NCBI GenBank assembly: GCA_030737875.1
Contig: CM060915.1
Location: 570,260,577-570,324,576 of the forward strand
Length of the DNA: 64,000 bases
Reading direction: 5' to 3'
From: Allium sativum
Taxonomy: Eukaryota > Streptophyta > Magnoliopsida > Asparagales > Amaryllidaceae
Under the pieces are notes generated by a model, which was given only the letters and a program-made list of their open reading frames with translations, made no database searches and was not told where the DNA came from. A program made the position numbers and the translations under genes. Shown in pieces: positions 47,868-59,505 of the stretch (position 1 is the first letter of the stretch; each line of letters begins with the position of its first letter).

Positions 47868-48804
47868 GACAAGAAAGTCTATTTGAATACAAAATGATGA
47901 CAAAAGATTTAATATAAGAAATCACAACCATTAGTTCTCCCCTTAAATTCCTCATTTAATGCAAAGACAAACAAATCAAAAAGTTCACAATGTATGTGTC
48001 TAATTTTGTGTCTCAATAGTCGCTTCTCCGTTAATATCGTATTTTCCCTATAAATTGAGAATGTATATGTTATATGAAGATAAACCATATGAAAATATAA
48101 TATTTGATGGTGTTTTTGATAAATTTCACATCTGGTAGAATTTTCTTAAGCCAACGAGTAATATATTAAATTATTTGAAAACAAAAGTATGAATGACTGA
48201 GCTTTTAATCTTTTTCAGTTGTATTGTAAAAAAAAAATTATCATATAATGTTAAACTATCATCCTTCTACTTATATAACAAAATTTGTAGGGTATGGTTC
48301 TTAATTTTCCATTGAAACACTGACAAGAATAAAAATAATTTATTGTAATTTTACAATATATTCTAGTTTGTCAAACATAATTTTCTTAAGGTATTAGATA
48401 CGGGCACTTTTTGTTTTAAATTTTCATTAAGTGCAATATATTTTTCATATAATTTTTTTTATAACTTTTGTAATTAATATTTCTAAAGCTAAAGTCATAG
48501 GTTATTATAAGTTTGAAATAAAATATGCATTGAGCATATAATGTCATTCTGATCAACAATGTATGAGCACCGAGTTTAATGAATACGGTCTATCAATTTC
48601 TGCAGATTCTATGACAATTAAAAAGAAAAAATGTAATGTAATGTTAAGTTGTTATTATAGTATGTGACAACATCTATAGGGACCAAAATCAAATTCCCCC
48701 TTAAAATCTAAATTAAAATATATAAGTGTAGAAACTATCAAGACATGAATGAAACTATTAACCTCTAGGCCACTATTTCATAATGCTAACAAGTCAGGCA
48801 AACA
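47868..48804. other. AT-rich host or old-repeat sequence
   Basis: It is the pre-insertion flank of the LINE. No gene or repeat that I can support. Confidence 0.4.
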
Positions 48805-48809
48805 TATAC

Positions 48810-49146
48810 AGTTAGAGAACCTCAAATTATCACAAAACCAATCAGTAATGTGAAGGGTGAACTTTTAATATTTATACAGAATTTATTTTATAAATTCCCC
48901 GATGTGGGACTTGTCTCAACACGCGCCCACATGTGTGACATATCCTTTGAGCCTAACATGTGGATCTTCTTGGGTGATGTGGACAAGTGTGCCAGTTATG
49001 TGCTCATGAATTAATTAAACCCACTCTAATACCATATTAAATAACCCCAAACTATCACAAAACCAATTGGCAATGTGAAGGGTGGATTCTTAATATTAAT
49101 ACAGAATTTATTTTATAAATTTCTCAATGTGGGACTTGTCTCAACA
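48810..49146 (-). mobile_element. TRIM (miniature LTR retrotransposon), complete
   Basis: 337 bp. Two direct LTRs of 112 bp (48,810-48,921 and 49,035-49,146) flank 113 bp. On the minus strand each LTR begins TGTTGAGACAAGTCCCACAT. The PBS TGGTATTAGAGT (49,023-49,034) abuts the 5' LTR and matches initiator-Met with two changes, and CACATGTGGGCGCG precedes the 3' LTR. TATAC flanks both ends (48,805-48,809 and 49,147-49,151). No coding capacity. The LTRs differ at roughly a fifth of positions by eye, so the insertion is old. Confidence 0.88.
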
Positions 49147-49151
49147 TATAC

Positions 49152-50232
49152 TCTTTGTTTTTAATGCATATCACATAAATAACCATATTTTTTTTAAATG
49201 TATGTTATGATTTTTTATTTTTTTTTGCCCTAACCCATATGGGTTGCCCTAGCCCGTAAGCTTGGTGGGCTGCCCGTAGGGCCACTCTTGACATTATTCC
49301 TTGAAACGTTAGAGGATTGAACGCAGAAACCAAAATATCTGTGTACAATTCTATAATGTCTCATAGGGCTTCTAAACTAAAGCTAGTCAGGACTGGCCCA
49401 AAGCTTTCAGTTTCCCTAGTCAAGCGGAAGTAGGAAAAGAGAAAAAAAATAACTGAAAACATTAGCGTAGCAGCTGAGAATTGAACACGCATAAGTTTAG
49501 ATGTACTCCAAGCAGCTTACCACCCAACCACTTTCAACTTTGTAAACATATTACCCTGTCATTTTACACATCAATATATTTAAAAGCATACTGGTCATCT
49601 TGTTGCCCTCCTCCACCACCTCTGGTGGTGATGCCCTTGGCGGCGGTCTCCCCTGCGTCTACCCCTTGGGTCGGGCCTAAACCTAGTGAAGAGCCTATTT
49701 CAACCTTCATGTCTTGCACAGTGTTGTTAGGCGTGCATGTTACAGCATGAGAGCACACGTTCTCATGCTTTTTTTCTCAAATGGTCATATTAACATTCCG
49801 TCGAACTCGCCGGAGAAGGTGAACCAGCCGGGCGGAGAAGGCGAAATAGCTGGTGCACTGCTGAAACTCGTGAAAATGTAGTCATGATAGGTTTCAGCGC
49901 AGAGCATTTCGAAATTCATGAAACCCTAATTTTTTTCAGGATTTACTGTTGTCTCGTGCGCATCAAAAACATGCGGAAAAGACTTGTCAATTCGAGTTGA
50001 AGACGATTCATCTCTTCCATTGAGACTCCTTCCTTCATCAATTCAAAAATGAATTCGGAGGATTACATCAATGATTATTCTTCAAATTTCAATGTCCAAA
50101 TTCAACTATAAATATGTAAGTTCAGTGTTCTTCTTCATCGTTCAATTTTCCTTCTAGAATCTATATTCTCCTTCCAAAATTCAACTTCATTCGCACCCTT
50201 CTCATTCCATAACCTCATTCAACTTCTCATTC
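49152..50232. other. Mixed relics between TRIM and LTR fragment
   Basis: Near 49,290-49,390 a plus-strand reading NVRGLNAET followed by SHRASKLKLVR resembles the start of a LINE endonuclease, with the Trp codon before it changed to a stop. The rest, including a C/T-rich stretch at 49,595-49,680, shows nothing I can assign. Confidence 0.4.
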
Positions 50233-50582
50233 TGTGACGGCCCGCCCCGCACCAGCCTGCATTTCCTCCGAAAATGCGCTGTACACATGCCCGACTAGCA
50301 CAGGACGGTCGCCAAAGAAAGGAAGGAAGAGAATGAACTAATCAAGGAACCTGTAGAATGTCTCACAGCGCATGGGATAAAAATATAATAACATACTTGA
50401 CATAAAACAGGCGAGACAGTGCATAAGCTGATAACTAATAATCAATGTCAACATCAGAGCAGCGGAAATCCAAATACAGCTTATTACAACTTTCCAAATT
50501 TACTGTCTCTAATCAAAAGAAAACTAAAGTAGAAGATGCACCACCAATGCCCAAGCAGTGATCTTCAACAACACAGGGAGAA

Positions 50583-50616
<34 letters not shown>

Positions 50617-50890
50617 CGTGGAAGCCTCCTGCCCGTCTCCGGATCATCTACCCGTGCATCACCAGCTAACCTGTCTCTAGTCTGCTCGTGTGAGCACCCA
50701 GAGTAATAAGAGGAGACATAAAACTCTGGGTCAGACATAAAGCCTGGTATGAGCGATAAGCATCTAAACAGAGTAATAACAGGTATACTAAACCATACCT
50801 GAACCTGGACCTGCAACCAAAGAGTTAGTACCACATACCGTACAATGCTCTAAGGTGCCATAATAAGTGGTGTAAGAATACGGGGTGGGG
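50233..50890 (-). mobile_element. U5-end fragment of another LARD-type LTR
   Basis: Starts TGTGACGGCCCGCC. It carries the same landmarks, in the same order, as the U5 end of the young LTR: AACATCAGAGCAGCGGAA, GAAGCCTCCTGCCCG, then CTCTGGGTCAGACATAAAGC and CTGGTATGAG. It is cut at 50,890 by the young element, which is therefore younger. A (TA)n run lies at 50,586-50,613. Confidence 0.65.
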
Positions 50891-51595
50891 TGTAACGACC
50901 CGGATTTCGAGCGACTTTGGTTATCGACATAAGCACGACGTCGATAACCAAAACATCGAAAAATCCTGGTAATTAGTGAAAGAAATTAGAGGGTGAGGAA
51001 AGATAAGATAGAAATTTAGAATAGAAGAAGAAGAAGAACACAATATCAGAGTAACACGAATCTCACAGCGGAACGAATAAATATATTTCATAACATAACT
51101 TTGAAATACAAATCTGTACTTGCATATACATATCATTATCAAAGTACAGCACTTACAACACAGCGGAATAATAATAGCTATATGATCCTGAAGCCTCCTG
51201 CTCCAGCTCTTCAAGTGTATCTGTAAAATCCCGACTACTTGACTGCCCGTACAAATTTAGGCACCCAAGAGTTTAGGGAAAACAACAAAGTAAACTCCGG
51301 GTCAGTCATGGGACTGGTGTGAGTAAAACAGTTAAAAACAGTTTGAACAAGTAAATGATATCTCATAAGACCACGCCGCATAGCGGAACGGTTTTTCCCT
51401 TATGAGAATCCAAAATATCTTTATATCAAAAACTTTTTGATATTATAATAATGCCTATCAATCACAGTATATATAATCATCTAGTAGAAACGCTTTCATC
51501 TCACGTTCTACATATATAGTACACAATCAAAACCGCAAGCACGTATTGGGAAATGGATTTCCAACTATGACAAGGTATGGAATCACCTTCCGCTT

Positions 51596-51619
51596 GTGTA
51601 CCTCTAGAGAGGAATACAC
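51596..51619 (-). other. U5 hairpin, LTR D
   Basis: Outer arms GTGTA and TACAC, inner arms CCTC and GAGG, apical TCTA, 2 nt bulge. Repeated at 60,212-60,235 in the 5' LTR. Confidence 0.65.
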
Positions 51620-52724
51620 TGGGTTCAACAAGAACATCTTGCAACCCGGCCACACATGACCGACCACTCATTTCGCTTGAGTGTATCGAATGTATATCAC
51701 CAACAGTTGGGATCAGCAACCGTTTCCCGAATGGGACAGCATCAACAATAGATTTTTAGAAGTAAATGAAACTCTAGATCAGGTGATTATACACCCTACT
51801 TCGGTGCGACCGACTTAGCCATGCTGCCTGCCCGATTTCTGTCATTTACCGGATGATGAGGCTAGAAGCTACGCTTTATCATCACCCCAGATTCACTTTG
51901 AATGCCACATCGTCAAATCCATCAAATCACCGATCGACGTCCTCAACCATACATTATGTGTTAGCTAAGAGAAGTTTCCTTCTCCGCTTCCACTCTTGGT
52001 ACAGTTGGAGAAATCGATATATGTGATCGTCAGGAAATACTCTGTCGGACATCCGTCCATACAAGTCATCCAGGAACAGGATGAACCGAAGGCACTATTC
52101 TGTAAACAGGATAGCCCTTGCATAACTCCGCCTTCAATTTCCTTTGGCATATATGATTCGCAACGGTTATGCCAATACAGAGTGGTTCTTCGGATAATAA
52201 TCCAACCGGTCTCTCCATATTAACAACGTTAAAATGGTCAAAACTTCGATAGTCTGTGATTTAACTATCGAATAAAAATAGGTGTGCAAACAATGATATT
52301 ATTTCCAAATGGAAATTATATCGATCAAACATCATTCAACATTCATCTCTTTAGTTCATTAATTTACTTATCTCATGTTTCCCTACGTTCAATATTCCTT
52401 ATTTTCTAAATTGGGAAAATATACGTTATTAACAAATGGAAAACATTTCCATTTCCTGTTTTCTTTATTTGAAAACATTTCTGGTTTCTTATTTGGAAAA
52501 CATTTCCAAAGCTTCTTCCTTGGACTTAGACAGATGTTTTAAACAAACCATCGCGATGCCAACTCAAACCATTTCCTTTACTGCCGAACCTTAACTATCC
52601 CTTAGTTAAAATGAAGCCAATCAAGTTGGGGTAGAACTACCTCTCAGACCTTAACTGAACAACATTTCTAACTTTGAAACAGGCAAAGTTCACTTTATAT
52701 TCCTTAACAAACTTCCTTACTTAA

Positions 52725-53250
52725 CCCTCGTTCGAATAACTATATTCGATTGACTCTTATCAATTAACTCTATTGGACTAACCCCTATCAATTTACTCTA
52801 TTGGACTAACACTATTGGATTAACTCTATTTGACTAATGCTATTGATTTACCCATTTCACTTAACTCCTTTCGAATAACTATATTCGATTAACTCATTCA
52901 CTTCTATTCGAATAACTATATTCGATTAACTCTTTTGCTTCTATTCGAATAACTATATTCGATTAACTCATTCGCTTCTATTCGAATAACTATATTCGAT
53001 TAACTCTTTTGCTTCTATTCGAATAACTATATTCGATTAACTCTTTTGCTTCTATTCGAATAACTATATTCGATTAACTCTTTTGCTTCTATTCGAATAA
53101 CTATATTCGATTAACTCTTTTGCTTTAAACTCTAATCGATTAAACTAACATCGATTAACTTCTTTTACTTTAACACTAATCGATTAACTAACATCGATTA
53201 ACTTCTTTCGTTTTATCTCTAATCGATTTACTAACATCGATTAGCTCCTT
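52725..53250 (-). repeat. Dyad-motif tandem array (37 bp unit), LTR D
   Basis: About six regular 37 bp units carrying TCGAATAACTATATTCGA (52,875-53,120), flanked by less regular ATTGGACTAAC and ATCGATTAAC units. TCGAATA and TATTCGA form a perfect 7 bp dyad around ACTA. Confidence 0.9.
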
Positions 53251-53301
53251 TTGATAAACTACGTTTTCCGTTACAACTATTTCCTTTTTATAATGTTTAC
53301 T

Positions 53302-53625
53302 TACCGTTACAAATATATCCTATTTATAACTTCTATTTACCGTTACAAATATTTCCTATTTATAACTTCTATTTACCGTTACAAATATTTCCTATTTATA
53401 ACTTCTATTTACCGTTACAAATATTTCCTATTTATAACTTCTATTTACCGTTACAAATATTTCCTATTTATAACTTCTATTTACCGTTACAAATATTTCC
53501 TATTTATAACTTCTATTTACCGTTACAAATATTTCCTATTTATAACTTCTATTTACCGTTACAAATATTTCCTATTTATAACTTCTATTTACCGTTACAA
53601 ATATTTCCTATTTATAACTTCTATT
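53302..53625 (-). repeat. 36 bp tandem repeat, 9 units, LTR D
   Basis: Unit TACCGTTACAAATATTTCCT plus ATTTATAACTTCTATT, nearly perfect. The 5' LTR has ten units (61,918-62,277). Because 36 is divisible by three, it makes a spurious ORF with a 12-residue repeat. Confidence 0.95.
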
Positions 53626-55382
53626 TATTTTCTAAATAAATATTCCTTTTCTATTTCTATTTATTTTCTAAATAAATATCCCTTTTATAAAACCGTGTTC
53701 GTTTTATAAATAATTCCTTTTATAAAATCCTGTGATTTTATAAAATTCCTTTATTTCAATATACATTGAAATACTTCTTTTTACATCCCAGGGTCTTTTA
53801 TGATATTTACAATATCGAATAACAATGATCAATATCATTCCAACACCCATAATCCATAACAGATTATATAACCCACCATATATCACAATATATGAAAAAC
53901 AGTAAAATAAATGTTGAGGAATCCAGTTGGATTCCTCCAACCTGTCTCCCTGCATCACAGATGTTAAACAATATAGATAACATCACTTTCAGTTCCATAT
54001 GATATATTCTGTTAAACAGAATCAATATAGAAATTAAATCAACTGACTAGCAGTTCAATCAAACAATCAACATACAGTAAATCAGCCAATATCTAACAGT
54101 TCTAAAAATACAACATGAAATTATAAACTGTTCAGAGTTAGTGAGATTTACTCACATTTGCGCGTTAACCGATAAATATCGGTTTGCGTTCATTGATTGC
54201 GAAGGACAATTTATTTCGCCATAAATTGTAACGAGCTCGGATTCACTCCCAGTCAGCTCCATTGTGCTGCTCCCGTCCATACGATCCCAACGGATCTTGT
54301 TTTGCTGGATTCCGACCACGTATGACAAAGTTACGATATTACGAAGTCAATACGTATTTTAAATTAAAAATAAACTTGATTTATTTTTCAAATGGGCTTA
54401 ACCTTAAACTTCCCGGCCCATCACAGAATCCAAAAGCCCACCAGCATATATCCCTTCTTCCCCGTCCTCCATATCTCATTCGTAACAGATAATTTCCTCC
54501 CACCATTTCTTTTTTTCTTTTTTCTTTTTCTATTTTTATTGTTAATATTTTTATTGGCTTTCCCTTGAAATTCGTTGGCCCAATGGCCCATGCCAAACCG
54601 ACGTTGGAAACACCACCAACCTGTACATTCAAAAAGTCACCGTGTCTTCCTCTTCGTTTACACCATTCCACGGTCATCACCATTTCAGACTCCATCATCA
54701 CTTGACCAAGGATCAAAAAAAAATCAACCAAAATTCATACCTGTCGTCCGTTCTTCTCTGGTATCATATATCAAATCCATCTCCTCCTTGGCTTTGCGTT
54801 CAACAGCCCTCTTCTGAAATGAACCCGCTATTGTTCATCAATTCAAACCGTATTCTTCCATCCCAATACCTCCTGCCATCGAACACGCCTTCCATGCTTC
54901 CTCTCTCTCCTCCATAACGCGTGAAACATCTCCAGTACGAGGATTCATGGCCATTTATAAATCTGTCATTTTGGGCGTTAGCACTGCACTTGCTCGTTAT
55001 CTTCCCAGGTTCAAGAAAGAAGACTGCAGCACTCATCTCCATTAACGCCTGCACGCAGCGATTGTTCTTCCCCCGCTTTACTTCATGATAATGCCAACAA
55101 AAATTACCCTAAGCCCCTCATTGAAATATCCTATTCACCACGTCCAACTATACAGTACCTTCTTCCATCAAAATCCTCCGCAACAACTTACTATTTTCAC
55201 CATGTTCTTCGCCAAAAGCATTCGGCTTTCACAACTGAGATCGCAACGAACCCAATCTCATTCGATTTCATTGAGATTTCACTTTGATTTAGTCCCTTGA
55301 AGTATTGTTAAGTGGCGGCCTTATTTTGTTTTGGTTTACAGAAGAATCCCTTTTTTTTTTAAAAATTTTAGGTCTTAAGGCT

Positions 55383-55393
55383 TATTTATATAG
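55383..55393 (-). promoter_or_regulatory. TATA box in LTR D
   Basis: The minus strand reads ACTATATAAATAAGCC, about 1,100 bp from the LTR start, the same distance as the TATA-like sequence in LTR B. It places the transcription start near 55,355. Confidence 0.55.
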
Positions 55394-56492
55394 TTAAAAC
55401 GTGGTCTTTTTCTGTGGTTGGAAGAAAAAGTGGTGTATGAGGGGAGACGTGTATATATTGTTAAATGAGAGGTGACCATATAGACAACATTGCTGTACCA
55501 TGCTGTGTACCATTTATTAGTTGAGGAGTATATACATTCTTCTTCATATACGTGGTTCGAAGTTTTAACATTCATATTCATGAGAAGTTTTAGCATTCAC
55601 ACTCATGACATTAATTGAGATATACTTACAATTTAAGTTGCATTTTCATCCATCTAAATTTTAGTACCATGTTGTTTGGTTCCATTTGAATTTAGCGTAT
55701 CCGCCATATGAAACTCTACTTGTTTATGGATTTCTATCGACAGAAATAAAAAGACCATCGTGACAAGTGAGGTGCCCTGACTCCAGAAATATAAAAATAC
55801 CGGTAGATTAACACATATTTTGAAACTTCAAAATATTGATTTCAGGGTGCGAAATACTTCAAATAAAAAGTTGCTTAATAAATTAATTAAAAATTTCAAT
55901 AAAATTCTAAAAATTATTTTATCACTACGTCTCAAAGGAACCTTGTCTAAATTCAAACCCGATCTCCAGTTATATCGAATAAACCGATATGGTCGATAAA
56001 CGATTCTATAGCGACTATTTTAAAATTTGATTTGGACATATCTCAAAATCTATATGACGAAATCCTGATTTTTCTCTTCCACTAGAAAGATATACTCCAC
56101 CAGCTCCGTACGTTTCTTGTTTCACAGAAATCCGGCTTAAAACGAATCCTGTACATTCAGTTGAAGTTCAAATCGCCAATTTACGAACTGCAGTGCCATT
56201 TCGGGCTCGTTTATAATTATAATATAATTATACGTTCAAACTGTCGTCGATCGAATATATTCGTTATTCAAATTCAATTCCAAGCTGAATTAAATATCAC
56301 AGATGATCCGGTTCACACCATATCGCCATTTTAGCCAATTCTGATTATTTCAGAATTAAATATGTTATTTAATTTATTAATTTAATTAAATATTTACCAT
56401 TATTTAATTCCACGACCAGTTAATTCACTATACCACCATTGACATAATTAAATAAATAAATCATAATACCCCTGCCAATGCGGGTCATTACA

Positions 56493-56507
56493 ATCTTCCC
56501 CACTTAA
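56493..56507 (-). other. Polypurine tract of element DE
   Basis: The minus strand reads TTAAGTGGGGAAGAT directly before the LTR start TGTAATGACCC, preceded by TTTCGAGGACGAAATTA as in element AB. Confidence 0.88.
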
Positions 56508-56654
56508 AATAATTTCGTCCTCGAAATTGCTAAAAGTAGAGGATGACCCTATCGACTGGTTAGAACATATTTGTTCACTTCTTATCTTCAGTTGCAACTG
56601 AACCAATTTAATTTCAATTAAATTATTAATTAATTCTTATCAACGAAAATTTTC

Positions 56655-56870
56655 AAAAATCCTGAAAATTTTCTAACGCCTTAACTCTTCGAAAAATTTC
56701 GTCAGCACCTCCTTTGTACTGGTCAATAGGTCAAACCACCACTTGCCTCTCTGGGCCATCTCCATCCCAAAAGAAAATCAAACAGCCAAGCGGCTGGCCA
56801 ATTTGGCTCATAAATCTTATATCCAATAGAAATATAAACTTGTACCTTTTTGTCGGGCATATCTACTCTG
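56655..56870 (-). other. PPT-proximal module, copy 1 of element DE
   Basis: The minus strand reads ATGCCCGACAAAAAGGTAC, TTTATGAGCC, hairpin AGCCGCTTGGCT (56,784-56,795), AGTACAAAGGAGGT, then GACGAAATTTTTC and AAAATTTTCAGGATTTTTG. Very close to the element AB copy, although the elements are clearly different families. Confidence 0.7.
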
Positions 56871-57646
56871 TCACCTCCATATGTTATCAACTCAGCATAT
56901 ACAAGAGTTACCCCAATCAAATCCAATCTGCTTTTATCCACGACACAACTATTCACTTATATCCTAAGTCGAATTTTATTTCAAATTCGAGTTCCATTCT
57001 CGATTTCAAACTCATAACTTCCCAATCCAATTTTCATTTCAGATTCTTATCTCGACAATCCAATTTTATTCAAGAACAAATTTTTCCTGATATCGTTCTG
57101 TTTCCATTCAGTTTTCACTTAACTGTTTCAATTCAATTTCAGCTTACTTCCGCAAACTTCTATTTACATTTGTTCTTAATTCAAACAGTCTCTTCCTGGG
57201 AATTTTAAACAGTTTACTTTTTCAAAAATCAAATTTTCCTTTTTGAAATTCAACTGAGCCCTTAATTAATATTCCATTAGTTAATTCACTTCTCTATTTC
57301 TTTATCAATATTTGTTAACCAAATATATTCAGTACCCATATTGCCCTTTTGTGTTATTTGAAAAACATTTCTGAATATCGCCTTCCTTTATTTTCTAAAC
57401 CTTAGAAAATATATGCTATTTATAATTGGAACATATTCCAATTACTTATCTCTTTTCCGATCTCGTTTATTTCTATACTCAGGAAATATTCTTTATTATA
57501 TTTCCAAGTTACACTTATTTGGGTTAAAACGAATGTTGTGTAAAACATCGTTACGACAACCCAAATACTATATTCAACTAACTCTCATTCAGCATTAATC
57601 TTCGAGCCTGAAATCTTACTGTTTATTTGTTAATAATGAAATCAAT

Positions 57647-57685
57647 CAAGTTGGGGTATAACTACCTCACAGACCTTGACTGAAT
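57647..57685 (-). other. LTR-type conserved block inside the interior of DE
   Basis: The minus-strand equivalent of the block at 2,761-2,800, with TCAAGGTCTGTGAGGTAGTT and ATACCCCAACTTG. Its presence in the interior means a stretch of LTR-like sequence was built into the internal domain. Confidence 0.65.
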
Positions 57686-57924
57686 AACATTTATAACGTC
57701 AAAACAGATATGACTACTTACTCGAAAAATCAATACCATACAATTACTTATTCACTTTCAAACACGTATACGCCTTCTCTTTCTATTCTCAATAGATTTT
57801 ATTCTTAACTTCCTTTTTGATTTTACTATTCTATTTCTAAGTTCGTTTCCTTATCGACTTCTATATATTTATCGATACGTTGATTTCTAACTATCAAATT
57901 ATCTTAAAATTATTCTAACTCCTT

Positions 57925-58110
57925 AAATTGCCGGAAAAATTCGCCATAACCTCCTTTGTATCAGGAGCATCGGGAAAATCCCCAAACAGCCACACAGGCC
58001 TTCTCTAATCAAAAGGAAAAAGAAAAGCCAAGCGGCTAGCCGATACGGCGCATAAAATCTCATATATGAATTAAATACATACCTTTCCGTCTAGCATTCT
58101 ATTTGTATAC
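57925..58110 (-). other. PPT-proximal module, copy 2 of element DE
   Basis: The minus strand reads TTTATGCGCC, hairpin AGCCGCTTGGCT (58,026-58,037), GTGTGGCTGTTTGGG, TACAAAGGAGGT, ATGGCGAATTTTTCC. It is closer to the 43,010-43,200 copy than to copy 1, for example GGTTATGGCGAA against GGTGCTGACGAA. Confidence 0.65.
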
Positions 58111-59428
58111 CTTCATACCTTACCCATACCTATCTCTCGTATATCCATACATTTCTAATTCATTCCAACTTACTCCAATCATTTTAACTTATTTCGTTAA
58201 GTGATTTTCAAATTACTGGTTTTCCCATTTCACCTTCATATTTGAGTATAACATGTTCAAATATATTTTGACTTGTTTATCAACTAATTGAATTCCTTTT
58301 CAATTCTATTTGAATTTCCTATATTCAAATTCCATCTCAATTCTCTTATTCAAATTCTATACTTGAATTTCATTTCAATTCTCTTATTCAAATTCTATAC
58401 TTGAATTTCTTTTCAAATCCATTTGAATTCTCTTTATTCAAATCCTATGTTTGAACTTCCTTTATTCAAATTCCTTTTCAAACTTTCTTTATTCATTCTT
58501 TACATAAGTCTCAGTTTCAATCCCTTTTGAAATCGATATTTCTACCTTTGAAAAGTAGATTTCCCTTTCAATTTCGCACTTGTATTTTTATATTTCTGAA
58601 TTATCCAATGATAATTCTTTTCACTTCATTTTATAAACTTCGTTTATAAAAGAACTATTTATAAACTTCGTTTATAAAGGACTTCTCGTTTTATTTCTTT
58701 TAAACAAGTTAATATTTCAATTCTATTTAAAAATTCAAATTCTATATTTTAAATCCCATTTTGAAATTCAACACAACTAGTCTTTCCAAAAACAAATTCA
58801 AAACAGTATCCTTGGTAGTAATTCGTCACTTACAACTCGAAAATGAATACTGATGATGCAGCTGTCATCATCAGAATCTATTTTCCAGCGATCGAAGTGA
58901 GTTCAATACTATAAAACCATTTTTAAACATTTCCACTTTGAAATTCATTTCAAAATATAATTCACACAGCTTGTAAAACAAATTTAAAATCTCCTAGGAT
59001 CTTAAATTTTCCTTATTTTTAATCCCAATCCATTTACAAACACTTATCCAATTCTCCAGAGTCTTAACTTCTATTCTGGTTTAAATTTCAGATTTAACTC
59101 ATCTGATTTCACGTTTTTCACTTATATGAATTCTGATTGGTTATTTACATAACCATTTAATTTATAATCTTACTCGATTATAATAACAACCAATATATCC
59201 AATATATATCAAAATATACGTTGGGTAAACTATTTCGTTTACCCTCTTTCAAAACATACCATGACGGTTCATCGTATTCAAGTGTTTAGTAACTCCTACC
59301 GATACAGTGGATCAAACTGATCGACCAAAATTCACAAACAACTCAACCAATGGATCTCCACAATATAAAACAAATTTTTATATCAATAACAAATACGTTC
59401 ACTCGTATATATACACTCAATCTCAGTC

Positions 59429-59447
59429 TAGGGTATTACTAACCCTA
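59429..59447 (-). other. PBS-proximal leader hairpin, element DE
   Basis: TAGGGT and ACCCTA pair perfectly (6 bp) around a 7 nt loop. The equivalent in AB (4,430-4,448) has a T-G pair in the stem and the same loop. Confidence 0.5.
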
Positions 59448-59490
59448 TCTCTACCGAGTCACGCCACAGAGCCAAGTAATTCTTAACTTA

Positions 59491-59505
59491 AGCTCTGATA
59501 CCAAC
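59491..59505 (-). other. Primer binding site, element DE
   Basis: The minus strand reads GTTGGTATCAGAGCT. TGGTATCAGAGC is a perfect plant initiator-Met PBS, two bases from the LTR end TTACA. Confidence 0.93.

Larger units (their letters stand above)
50891..56492 (-). mobile_element. 3' LTR of young LARD-like element DE
   Basis: 5,602 bp, TGTAACGACCCGG to GCGGGTCATTACA on the plus strand. On the minus strand it runs: U3 of about 1.1 kb, TATA box (55,383-55,393), leader (about 55,350-54,400), AT arrays, dyad array, conserved block and U5. Against 59,506-64,000 I count about three to four substitutions plus small indels in 4.5 kb, so the insertion is very recent. The flank TGGGG (50,886-50,890) should be the TSD. 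Open stretches of up to 152 codons are by-products of a 36 bp repeat and are not called. Confidence 0.93.
56493..59505 (-). mobile_element. Non-coding interior of young LARD-like element DE
   Basis: 3,013 bp between PBS and PPT. No gag, protease, RT, RNase H or integrase motif in any frame. A minus-strand open stretch of 77 codons (56,723-56,956) coincides with the PPT-side module but is not kept open in the other copies. In element order: PBS, leader hairpin, second module copy (57,925-58,110), a block otherwise found in LTRs (57,647-57,685), first module copy (56,655-56,870), PPT. The repeated order suggests internal duplication. A TTCAAATTCTATACTTGAA repeat lies at about 58,310-58,450. With nearly identical LTRs and no genes, it must have moved with proteins supplied in trans. 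Confidence 0.88.

Noticed and set aside
49455..49530. tRNA-like stretch (GAGAATTGAACACGC and neighbouring words)
   Set aside because: No cloverleaf with acceptor and anticodon stems can be formed around it.
51501..51719. Duplicated 60-97 codon ORFs in both young LTRs (also 50,921-51,214)
   Set aside because: Identity between the copies reflects recent insertion, not selection. The frames are broken in the older LTRs.
52875..53120. Regular short repeats with dyads, CRISPR-like in look
   Set aside because: Units are contiguous with no unique spacers, the context is a plant LTR, and no cas genes are present.
53251..53709. Plus-strand ORF of 152 codons (164 in the copy at 61,867-62,361) with a 12-residue repeat
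   Set aside because: It exists only because a 36 bp non-coding repeat is divisible by three; it lies antisense in an LTR, and families with other arrays have no counterpart.
54642..54917. Pro/Ser-rich ORF of 91 codons, duplicated at 63,292-63,567
   Set aside because: It lies in the leader part of an LTR in antisense. It is identical in both LTRs because they are young, and it has no counterpart in LTRs A, B or C.
56723..56956. 77-codon ORF over the PPT-side module
   Set aside because: The frame shifts in the element AB copy and is closed by stops in the other two copies, while the nucleotide hairpin is kept.
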